Shown one piece after another: positions 58,273 to 64,000 of a stretch of 64,000 nt of DNA. Location of the stretch: contig JAGRNT010000011.1 in NCBI GenBank assembly GCA_020440605.1, positions 1-64,000 of the forward strand. The letters are read 5' to 3'. The stretch is from a bacterium. GTDB lineage: Bacteria > 4484-113 > JAFGCY01. The notes below the pieces were generated by a model, which searched no databases, was not told the DNA's origin, and saw only the letters and a program-made list of their open reading frames with translations. Numbering within the stretch: the stretch's first letter is position 1; each line of letters starts with the position of its first letter. The position numbers and the translations under genes are program-made.

Positions 58273-59355
58273 ATGCATACCCAGCGTATCAATGCGCTGA
58301 GGGAGAAGCTCGCGGAGCTGGCGCTCGACCACCTGCTGGTCACGCAGCCCGACAACATCTTCTACCTCAGCGGCTTCACCGGCACCACCGCCGCCATCCT
58401 CCTCAGTCCCGATGCCCCGGGACGCTTCATCACCGACTTCCGCTACCACGAGCGTGCAGCCGCGAACATCTCCGGCCTGCCGCTTGAAATCGCGGACTCC
58501 GCACTCCGGCCCCTGCCGGATGTCGTTGCCAGCCTGCTGCCGGACAGCCGCCGCAGCCGAGTTGGCATCGAGGCCGGGCATATGTCCCAGCTGAGCTTCA
58601 GCCAGCTCGCGGCCCTTGCCAACATTGAACCGGTCCCGACCGTGAAACTGGTTGAGAACCTGCGCCTCCGCAAGGATGCCGCAGAAATCGCCCTGATCCG
58701 CGAGGCCGTGGCAATGGGCGAGGCAGTGTTCGCACATGTGCTGTCGCGCATCGCCCGCGACACCACGGAGAGAGAGATCGCGCTGGAGATCGAGTTCCAG
58801 GCGCGGCGTCTCGGGGCCGAGGGCATGAGCTTCCCGCCGATCGTTGCCAGCGGCGACCACGCCTCCCGCCCGCATGCGGGCTACACCGATCGACGGATAG
58901 TGCCCGCCGCTCCGCTGACAATCGACATGGGCGTGCGGCTCAGCAACTACTGCAGTGACATGACGCGCACCGTCTTCATCGGCGACTGTCCGCAGCAGTG
59001 GCGCGCTGTCTACAACACCGTACGCGAAGCCAAGGAGCTGGCCAGCGCTGCCCTGCGTCCCGGCCTGCGTGGCTGTGAGGTTGACAAAGTGGCCCGCGAG
59101 CACATCGCCGGGGCCGGGCATGCAGAGCACTTCGGGCATGGCCTCGGACATGGCGTGGGGATTGCCATCCATGAGGATCCGCGCCTGCTCTGGAGCTACG
59201 ATGGTGTGCTGGAAGCCGGCAATGTCACATCCTGTGAGCCGGGCATCTACCTGCCCGGCGAGGGTGGGGTGCGCATCGAGGACATGCTGCTGCTGACCGA
59301 CGGCGGCTGCGAGAATCTCAACAGCCTGCCGACGGATCTGCAGGTGATCGGCTAG
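58273..59355 (+). CDS. M24-family aminopeptidase (Xaa-Pro aminopeptidase type)
   Basis: The 360-residue protein has a creatinase-like N-terminal domain (~1-125, with LVTQPDNIFYLSGFTGT) and a pita-bread catalytic domain. Metal ligands are visible: Asp in LTIDMGV (~216) and CSDMTRTV (~226), His in FGHGLGHGVGIAIHEDP (~289), Glu in EPGIYLP (~322) and GVRIED (~336). It releases N-terminal residues before proline, probably in the cytoplasm. It has a 5' leader with hairpins and its 3' end is 13 bp from the nucleotidyltransferase gene. Confidence 0.9.
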   Translation: MHTQRINALREKLAELALDHLLVTQPDNIFYLSGFTGTTAAILLSPDAPGRFITDFRYHERAAANISGLPLEIADSALRPLPDVVASLLPDSRRSRVGIEAGHMSQLSFSQLAALANIEPVPTVKLVENLRLRKDAAEIALIREAVAMGEAVFAHVLSRIARDTTEREIALEIEFQARRLGAEGMSFPPIVASGDHASRPHAGYTDRRIVPAAPLTIDMGVRLSNYCSDMTRTVFIGDCPQQWRAVYNTVREAKELASAALRPGLRGCEVDKVAREHIAGAGHAEHFGHGLGHGVGIAIHEDPRLLWSYDGVLEAGNVTSCEPGIYLPGEGGVRIEDMLLLTDGGCENLNSLPTDLQVIG

Positions 59356-59368
59356 GGGAGGAACGGAA

Positions 59369-60157
59369 ATGACAACGAAGATCACAGCGGAACTGCTGAC
59401 CGAAAGACTGCGCGCGGCCTTCGAGCCGCTGGAGCAGGTGGATGCGATGTGGCTCGGGGGCAGCAAGGCCTTCGGGCGCGACGATGAACTGAGCGATCTC
59501 GACGTGCAGTTCGAGGTGGACGGCGAGTGGATCGAGCAGGGCTTCGCGCTCGTGGAGCAGGTACTGACGGAGTTGTCGCCGATCTCCGCCCGCAACCGCA
59601 TGGCGGAGCCCGCCTGGCACGGCATGAGCCAGTGCTTCTACCAGCTCGCGGATGCCCCGGAGCACCTGATGATCGATCTCTGTTTCCGCAGGCGCGGCCA
59701 GCGTGACACTCCGCAGTTCAACGAGATCGAGATCCACGGCATGCCCGTGATCCTGTTCGACAGGACGGGCTGCGTCAACCCTGTGCATATCGACATGGAT
59801 GAGCAGATTGCCAAGGCCCGGGCCCGGGTGCCATATGTCGCCGAACACTTCCGGCTCTACCGCCACCTGCCGCAGAAGGAACTCGAGCGCGGACATCCCA
59901 TCGATGCCCTGAACTTCTACAACCAGATGCTGCTGGCAACGCTGATGCGCCTGCTGCGCATCCGCTACGACCCCGCCCGCTACGACTGGGGCTCACGCTA
60001 CCTGCACCACCACCTGCCGGCGGAGGTGCATGCGCGGCTCGAGCCGCTGTACTTCGTGGGCGACAGCGATGACCTCGAGCGCAGGTACTGGCAATGCCGT
60101 GAGTGGATCGAGGAGGAACTGGAGTACTGGGAGAGGGAGGAGAACGCGGAGACTTAA
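59369..60157 (+). CDS. Nucleotidyltransferase-fold protein
   Basis: The 262-residue protein carries the minimal nucleotidyltransferase signature MWLGGSKAFGRDDELSDLDVQFEV (GGSKAFGRDDELSDLDVQ; ~27-45; GS, then DxD) with a further acidic residue in LMIDLCF (~105), and a helical C-terminal half (~150-255). It looks like the KNTase/aminoglycoside nucleotidyltransferase branch, though the substrate is unknown. GGGAGG precedes the ATG. Its TAA stop (60155-60157) lies inside the left inverted repeat of the GxxExxY cassette, so the natural C-terminus may have been altered by insertion. Confidence 0.7.
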   Translation: MTTKITAELLTERLRAAFEPLEQVDAMWLGGSKAFGRDDELSDLDVQFEVDGEWIEQGFALVEQVLTELSPISARNRMAEPAWHGMSQCFYQLADAPEHLMIDLCFRRRGQRDTPQFNEIEIHGMPVILFDRTGCVNPVHIDMDEQIAKARARVPYVAEHFRLYRHLPQKELERGHPIDALNFYNQMLLATLMRLLRIRYDPARYDWGSRYLHHHLPAEVHARLEPLYFVGDSDDLERRYWQCREWIEEELEYWEREENAET

Positions 60158-60183
60158 CCACAGAGTGCGCAGTGAGCACAGAG
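60152..60183 (+). repeat. Left 32-bp inverted repeat flanking the GxxExxY gene
   Basis: Begins ACTTAACCACAGAG and ends CACAGAG. Matches the reverse complement of 60632-60663 at 27-28 of 32 positions. Confidence 0.85.
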
Positions 60184-60202
60184 AGTTTAAAAATGTCAGA
60201 GC

Positions 60203-60586
60203 CTAATTGACCATTCTCAGGATGCCATGCTTCAGTAGTTTGACATTGAAATTTATGATCAATCCGGTCCGAAGGCGGGACAGTTTGAGATATGTAAGTA
60301 ACTGCGCCTTATGGATTTCGTTGATGGCTTCCACTGCCTTCAGTTCGAGTATCAGTGCGTTGTCAACCACGAAATCCATTTTCAGCGCGCTGGAAACGAC
60401 ATGGTCCTTATAGTTCACGGGCAGGGACAGTTGCTGAGCAAATGGCACATTTCGCAGACTGAGTTCATAAGCAAGGCAACTTTCATAAGTGCTTTCCATC
60501 AGGCCAGGACCCAGTATTCGATGCACTTCGATTGCTGCACCAATTGCTGCCTGGGATAGTTGGTCACGACTACCCGCTGTTTCCAT
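60203..60586 (-). CDS. GxxExxY family protein
   Basis: The 127-residue protein contains the name-giving motif GPGLMESTYE (~27-36), QLSLPVNYKDHVV, then MDFVVDNALILELKAVEAI (~70-88), which has the D-x(n)-ExK pattern of the PD-(D/E)xK nuclease fold, and ends LRTGLIINFNVKLLKHGI. The biochemical role of the family is not established. It is lower in GC than its neighbours and sits within inverted repeats, signs of acquisition. Confidence 0.85.
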   Translation of the reverse strand: METAGSRDQLSQAAIGAAIEVHRILGPGLMESTYESCLAYELSLRNVPFAQQLSLPVNYKDHVVSSALKMDFVVDNALILELKAVEAINEIHKAQLLTYLKLSRLRTGLIINFNVKLLKHGILRMVN

Positions 60587-60631
60587 AGTACTATACTAAC
60601 ATGAAGTATTAAATAAGTCAAATAAAAGTTG

Positions 60632-60663
60632 CTCTGTGTCCACTGTGCCCTCTGTGGTTAAGT
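60632..60663 (-). repeat. Right 32-bp inverted repeat flanking the GxxExxY gene
   Basis: Plus-strand CTCTGTG...CTCTGTGGTTAAGT; the mirror copy of 60152-60183. Ends 43 bp before the GTG start of the transporter gene. Confidence 0.85.
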
Positions 60664-60705
60664 TCTCCGAGAGCTCCTCCCTCTCCCGCGCTACACTCTC
60701 TATCC

Positions 60706-61596
60706 GTGTCAATCGCCCTCCTGGCTCTCCTGCTGCGCATCATCGGCCTCGGGCTGGAGCGGCCGCTGGTCAAGGCGCTGGGGCAGGGCCGGGGCAGCAT
60801 CGCCGCCACCACGCTCTACTTCGGGATCGGCATCGGCCTGCTCCTGCCCGTCGTGCTCTGGCAGGCCTGGCAGGACCCGCAGTACTTCGCCGGCATCAAC
60901 GGCTGGATCCTGCCCTGTCTCGCAAGCGGACTGATCTACGCACTGTCCTTCCACACCTATGTGCATGCCATGAGCGTCGGCGAGGTCAGCTACCTCACCC
61001 CGCTCTACGCCACGGCCTTCCTGTTCCTCTACCTGCTCGACATCGTGTTCGGCACCGCCAGCTTCGGGCTGATCCCGCTGGCCGGGATCCTCGTCGTGAT
61101 GCTCGGCGTCGTGCTGCTCAACCTCAAACCCGGTGCGGACTGGCACCGCTCGCTGCATCCAATGCTGGTGCTGCGCCAGCCCGGGGCCTGGGGCATGCTG
61201 GTCTACGCCTTCGGGCTGGCAACCGGCCGCCTGATCGACAAGAGTGTTGCCGGTCAGGCGCCGCCGCTGGCCTATGCCTTCCTTGACAACCTGCCGGCGG
61301 TGCTGATCGGCGCGCTGATCCTGCTCTGGCGCGGCCGCCTCGGTGAGATCGCCGCCCTGCACCGTGAGCGCGCAGGGATCGCCTGGATCGGCGCGGTCTC
61401 CGGAATGGGGGCATATGTAATGCTGCTCGTGGCCCTGCGGGACCTGAAGCCCAGCGTGGTCGAACCGGTCACGCAGCTCAGCGTGTTCATTGCGGTCTGG
61501 CTCGGCGGGCGCTGGTTCGGGGAGCGGACGCACACACGCTGGCTGCCCAGTGCATTGCTGGTGGTCGGAGCCGTGCTGCTGCTCTGGAAGGGCTAG
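60706..61596 (+). CDS. EamA/DMT-family transporter
   Basis: The 296-residue protein begins at GTG and has about ten membrane helices in two EamA halves (ALLLRIIGLGLERPLVKALG at ~5-24; GMLVYAFGLATGRLIDKS at ~164-181). EPVTQLSVFIAVWLGGRWFGE near the end is the typical EamA finale. The substrate is unknown. TACACT (60692-60697) ends eight bases before the GTG. Its stop overlaps the convergent epimerase stop by 4 bp. Only ~35 % of the sequence feels shared with the other transporter at 50871, so they are not recent duplicates. Confidence 0.8.
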   Translation: MSIALLALLLRIIGLGLERPLVKALGQGRGSIAATTLYFGIGIGLLLPVVLWQAWQDPQYFAGINGWILPCLASGLIYALSFHTYVHAMSVGEVSYLTPLYATAFLFLYLLDIVFGTASFGLIPLAGILVVMLGVVLLNLKPGADWHRSLHPMLVLRQPGAWGMLVYAFGLATGRLIDKSVAGQAPPLAYAFLDNLPAVLIGALILLWRGRLGEIAALHRERAGIAWIGAVSGMGAYVMLLVALRDLKPSVVEPVTQLSVFIAVWLGGRWFGERTHTRWLPSALLVVGAVLLLWKG

Positions 61597-62639
61597 CCTG
61601 CGTTGCCGTCAGGCTTCACGGAAGAAGCCTGTTCCTTCTGCTCCGCAGCGGGTTTTGCATGTCCATTGCCATTCCCGTTGCCATTGCCGTTTCCGTTGCC
61701 ATCTCCCTGGCGGCGGTACCAGTCCAGCGTGGCACGGATCCCCTCCAGCAGGGGAGTGGGCTCGAAGCCGTACTGCTCGCGGAAGCGGCTGTCGTCTACG
61801 AGGAAGTCGCTCTCGAACTGGTAGAGCATCTCACGCACACTGCGCAGCAACGGGTTGAAGCTGGCGACGATGTTCAGCAGCAGCTTCGGCATGCTCTGGA
61901 TGCGCAGCTCATGGCCGGCCTCGCGGTAGACCAGCGCCAGCACTTCCTCGGTGGAGAGTGCCGGGGCGTTCGGGCAGTTCCAGATCTTTCCGTAGGCGCT
62001 GCGATCCGGGGCGACCGTTGCCAGCGCGCGGGCGAAGTCCGGGGCATAGGTGTAGGCATGGCGCTTGCTGACATCGCCGAGCATCTGCGCCGGTTTTCCC
62101 GCCAGGGCGTTGGGGAAGACCCGTTCGCCGAGCATCGCGTTGCGCACGCCGGGGCCGTAGAAGTCGCTGGCCTTGACGATCACGGTCGGGCAGCGGCCGC
62201 TTTCATGGGCACGCAGCAGGTTGCGCACCAGCCGGGCCCTGAGCGCGGGCTTCTCGCCATAGGCGGTGAGCGGCAGGTCCTCCTGCATCACCTCGCTGAC
62301 GGGTCCGTAGCTGTAGAGGTTGTCAGCGAACACAAGCCGGCTGCCGGCATTGCTCACGCCCTCGATCAGGCCGTTGATGATGCCCGGCCAGCTTTCGCTC
62401 CACTTGGTGTAGTCAATGCCGACACAGCAGTAGACCGTATCGCTGCCCATGCACAGCCGGTAGGTGTCCTCGGTACGGGAGGCATCGCCGACCACGGCCT
62501 TGACTCCCGCCGGAACCTTGAAGCCACCGCGACGGGAAGCGGCGACCACCTGCTGGCCACGTTCCGCAAGGATGCGCACGAGCTCGGATCCGACCGGCCC
62601 GTTTGCCCCGAAAACCACATGCTTTCCGCCCTCAGCCAT
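61593..62639 (-). CDS. NAD-dependent epimerase/dehydratase-family (extended SDR) protein
   Basis: The 348-residue protein has the Rossmann motif VVFGANGPVGSELVRIL (~8-24), FADNLYSYGPVSE where SDRs carry the catalytic Tyr region (~104-116), and ASDFYGPGVRN (~157-167). The YxxxK catalytic pair is not obvious, so reaction type is uncertain. The C-terminus ends with seven consecutive Gly-Asn pairs (DGNGNGNG... ~313-327) then HAKPAAEQ, encoded by a degenerate hexamer repeat. A TAAACT-like -10 lies just before the ATG. Confidence 0.75.
   Translation of the reverse strand: MAEGGKHVVFGANGPVGSELVRILAERGQQVVAASRRGGFKVPAGVKAVVGDASRTEDTYRLCMGSDTVYCCVGIDYTKWSESWPGIINGLIEGVSNAGSRLVFADNLYSYGPVSEVMQEDLPLTAYGEKPALRARLVRNLLRAHESGRCPTVIVKASDFYGPGVRNAMLGERVFPNALAGKPAQMLGDVSKRHAYTYAPDFARALATVAPDRSAYGKIWNCPNAPALSTEEVLALVYREAGHELRIQSMPKLLLNIVASFNPLLRSVREMLYQFESDFLVDDSRFREQYGFEPTPLLEGIRATLDWYRRQGDGNGNGNGNGNGNGHAKPAAEQKEQASSVKPDGNAG
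61663..61704 (-). repeat. Hexameric microsatellite encoding poly(Gly-Asn)
   Basis: Minus-strand units GGNAAY repeat seven times (plus strand CCATTG, CCATTC, CCGTTG, CCATTG...). Third-position variation suggests an older expansion or selection for the dipeptide. Confidence 0.7.
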
Positions 62640-62670
62640 GTACAGTTTATTGTCGCAAATAACTTGCCTG

Positions 62671-62679
62671 TGGATAAGT
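62671..62679 (-). promoter_or_regulatory. Single DnaA-box-like site
   Basis: Minus strand reads TTATCCACA, a perfect consensus DnaA box, 32 bp upstream of the epimerase ATG. It stands alone, so it is at most a DnaA-responsive site, not an origin. Confidence 0.3.
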
Positions 62680-62703
62680 TGGGGATGGAATATTCCGGCT
62701 GAA

Positions 62704-63666
62704 TCAGCGATTCAGGAAGAAAAGGCACCAGAAGTAGGAAAACACAGACAGGATAAGGAAAAGAAACGCGCCTTTTCCGAGTGCCGTGCCGGCGCTGCGC
62801 CGCAGGGCGGCGAAATCCACGGAGAGGCCGATGGCCGTCATCGAGATCACGAGCATCGTGGAGGACAGCCATTCCAGCGCCTTCAGCCCAGGCTCCGGCA
62901 CAAGCCCGAGCGTACTGATGATCCCGGCGGCGAGGAACAGCACGATGAACAGCGGCATGCTCACGCGGGCCGGAGCTCCGTCCTCCGCCTGCCTGCCGCG
63001 CTGGGCCAGCAGGCTGATCACCACACTGACCGGTACCAGCATCGCCACCCGCGCCATCTTCACAAGTGTGCCGCTCGCCAGCGCCTCACCTCCCAGCCGT
63101 GCTCCGGCGGCGGCGATGGCAGTCGGCACGGCCTGCATTGACAGACCACTCCAGACGCCATAGGCGCTGTCAGTCAGGGGCAGGATGTAGCTCAGCCACG
63201 AAAACACCAGCACCCCGGCAGCGCTGAGGATATTGATCGCAGAGATGCTTACGGCCGCTTCCTCGCGGCTGGCCTTCACCACCGGGCTGACGGCGGCGAT
63301 CGCACTGCTGCCGCAGATCGCCGTGCCGACCCCCAGCAGGATTGGCAGGCTGCCCTGCACACGGAAGATCCGCCCGAGCAGGATCGCCAGCAGCAGGATT
63401 CCCGGGACGCTGATCAGCACGGCCAGCAGGGCCGGCAGGCCGATTCCGGCCAGATCAAGGAAGTTCATGCGGAAGCCCACTATCACGACCGCCGCCTCCA
63501 GCATCGGCTTGCTGCAGAAGGCGAGGCCTGCCTGCAGTGATGCCGGCAGGCGCAGGCTGTTGCCGAGAATGATCCCGAGCACGATTCCGACCACCATGCC
63601 TTCAATCAGCAGGCCGCTTGAGGATGCGAGCCAGGCGGACAGCACGATGGCGAGAAAGCCAGTCAA
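62704..63666 (-). CDS. YeiH/UPF0324-family putative exporter
   Basis: The 320-residue protein has about ten membrane helices and family signatures LGIILGNSLRLP (~30-41), KPMLEAAVVIVGFRM (~53-67), GVGTAICGSSAIAAVSPVVKA (GTAICGSSAIAAVSPV; ~112-132) and GLSMQAVPTAIAAAG (~172-186). Related proteins are annotated as putative sulfate exporters. The start appears to be TTG 63666; no better ATG lies upstream, while one at residue 24 would cut into the first helix. The substrate is not proved. Confidence 0.82.
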   Translation of the reverse strand: MTGFLAIVLSAWLASSSGLLIEGMVVGIVLGIILGNSLRLPASLQAGLAFCSKPMLEAAVVIVGFRMNFLDLAGIGLPALLAVLISVPGILLLAILLGRIFRVQGSLPILLGVGTAICGSSAIAAVSPVVKASREEAAVSISAINILSAAGVLVFSWLSYILPLTDSAYGVWSGLSMQAVPTAIAAAGARLGGEALASGTLVKMARVAMLVPVSVVISLLAQRGRQAEDGAPARVSMPLFIVLFLAAGIISTLGLVPEPGLKALEWLSSTMLVISMTAIGLSVDFAALRRSAGTALGKGAFLFLILSVFSYFWCLFFLNR

Positions 63667-63788
63667 TGCGGAAACTGCAAATCCCGGTAATAATCTGATG
63701 AGTGACTGCAGAGGCTTAGTTTAGGTGCAGGAGTGGAATCCGCAGCGGCGGACCTTACTTGGTTGCTTGAAGGGAAGTACGGGACACG

Positions 63789-64000
63789 ATGAAGTACATC
63801 CTCGACAGAATCCTGCCAGAGCTCAGGGCCTTGATGGGCGAAGCGCTTGAGCTTTACCAGCATGGGCAGTTCCAGGACGCACTGGAAAGCCTGGACAGCA
63901 AGCTGGCGGATCTGGAGATACTTGTGGCGGACATGGCGCATCGGGAAGCGGTGCGCTACAACCTCCTGCATACACGTCTCGGCATTCTTGCCGGTCTCGG
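63789..64000 (+). CDS. N-terminal part of a helical (TPR-like) protein (partial, runs off right edge)
   Basis: An ATG after AAGGGA opens a frame to the right edge (70 full codons seen). It reads MKYILDRILPELRALMGEAL, LYQHGQFQDALESLDSKLAD and ADMAHREAVRYNLLHTRLGI. Alternating helices with the small-residue pattern of tetratricopeptide repeats (GQFQDALESL) suggest a TPR start. No signal peptide. A TAATAAT near 63685 is a possible -10. Confidence 0.55.
   Translation, partial: MKYILDRILPELRALMGEALELYQHGQFQDALESLDSKLADLEILVADMAHREAVRYNLLHTRLGILAGL

Larger units (their letters stand above)
60152..60663. mobile_element. Candidate GxxExxY cassette bounded by inverted repeats
   Basis: A 512-bp unit: 32-bp imperfect inverted repeats at both ends, the GxxExxY gene between, and DNA clearly more A/T-rich than both neighbours. 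No transposase is encoded, so any movement would be in trans or by recombination. Confidence 0.6.

Noticed and set aside
62671..62679. Replication origin signal
   Set aside because: A single perfect DnaA box with no cluster, no AT-rich unwinding element and no dnaA or dnaN nearby.

Overview
The window comes from a GC-rich (roughly 62-65 % by eye), diderm (Gram-negative-type) bacterium that I cannot place in a phylum. Outer-membrane evidence is an LpxB-type lipid A disaccharide synthase (39140), an LptC-like protein (45541), and at least eight lipobox-bearing exported proteins. Gene order does not match any well-known model genome: housekeeping genes (alaS, glyS, rpsT, prs, glmU, ribE/ribBA, mreB, nhaA, corA, trmL, queF) are scattered singly or in pairs among lipoproteins and hypothetical proteins. 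Intact rRNA, phage, CRISPR array and IS transposase are absent. One tRNA (Lys, CTT anticodon) lies at the left edge.

Layout. 1-2,910: cytochrome tail, tRNA-Lys, small membrane exporter and two related exported unknowns. 2,964-8,926: twin-domain glycosyltransferase with a GNAT gene, DinB, SdpI-like, MSOX-like oxidase and ArsM. 8,948-14,223: riboflavin genes, ADP-ribosylglycohydrolase-like gene and prs-glmU. 14,224-22,464: a 1,384-residue PKD/propeller lipoprotein, two paralogous propeller lipoproteins and an acyl-CoA dehydrogenase. 22,586-31,694: RidA, tetraheme lipoprotein, glutaminyl-cyclase-like M28 lipoprotein, DivIC/FtsB-like protein, TPR-like anchor protein, orphan response regulator, glyS. 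31,739-42,076: rpsT, comEC, nucleosidase, alaS, lpxB-like, malate dehydrogenase. 42,077-42,714: an unusual non-coding block holding a candidate structured RNA and a cluster of hairpins. 42,715-55,991: CofE-like, aroE-like, corA, lptC-like, thiolase, nhaA, queF, trmL, transporter, pseudopilin-like lipoprotein, SPOR-like protein, mreB. 55,992-64,000: hairpin-repeat array, third propeller protein, DHFR-like, M24 peptidase, nucleotidyltransferase, a GxxExxY gene inside a 32-bp inverted repeat, DMT transporter, epimerase, YeiH exporter, TPR start.

The strongest system-level observation concerns gene expression. About sixteen genes have a recognisable -10 hexamer ending only 5-8 nt (usually exactly 6 nt) before the start codon, which predicts leaderless mRNAs; several of these starts are GTG. 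Other genes in the same window keep ordinary Shine-Dalgarno sequences, so two initiation modes appear to coexist. Two divergent gene pairs (corA/lptC-like and cofE-like/aroE-like) have overlapping -10 elements on opposite strands.

The accessory-looking material is intergenic: short palindromic units with TTCA or GCAAN loops recur in several gaps, and a GxxExxY cassette is bounded by inverted CACAGAG-type repeats that supply the stop codon of the upstream gene. A second theme is the exported repertoire: beta-propeller lipoproteins in paralogous copies, a PKD/dockerin-like lipoprotein and a lipoprotein with two tandem pseudopilin-like globular domains. All functional statements are from reading motifs; no database search was possible.
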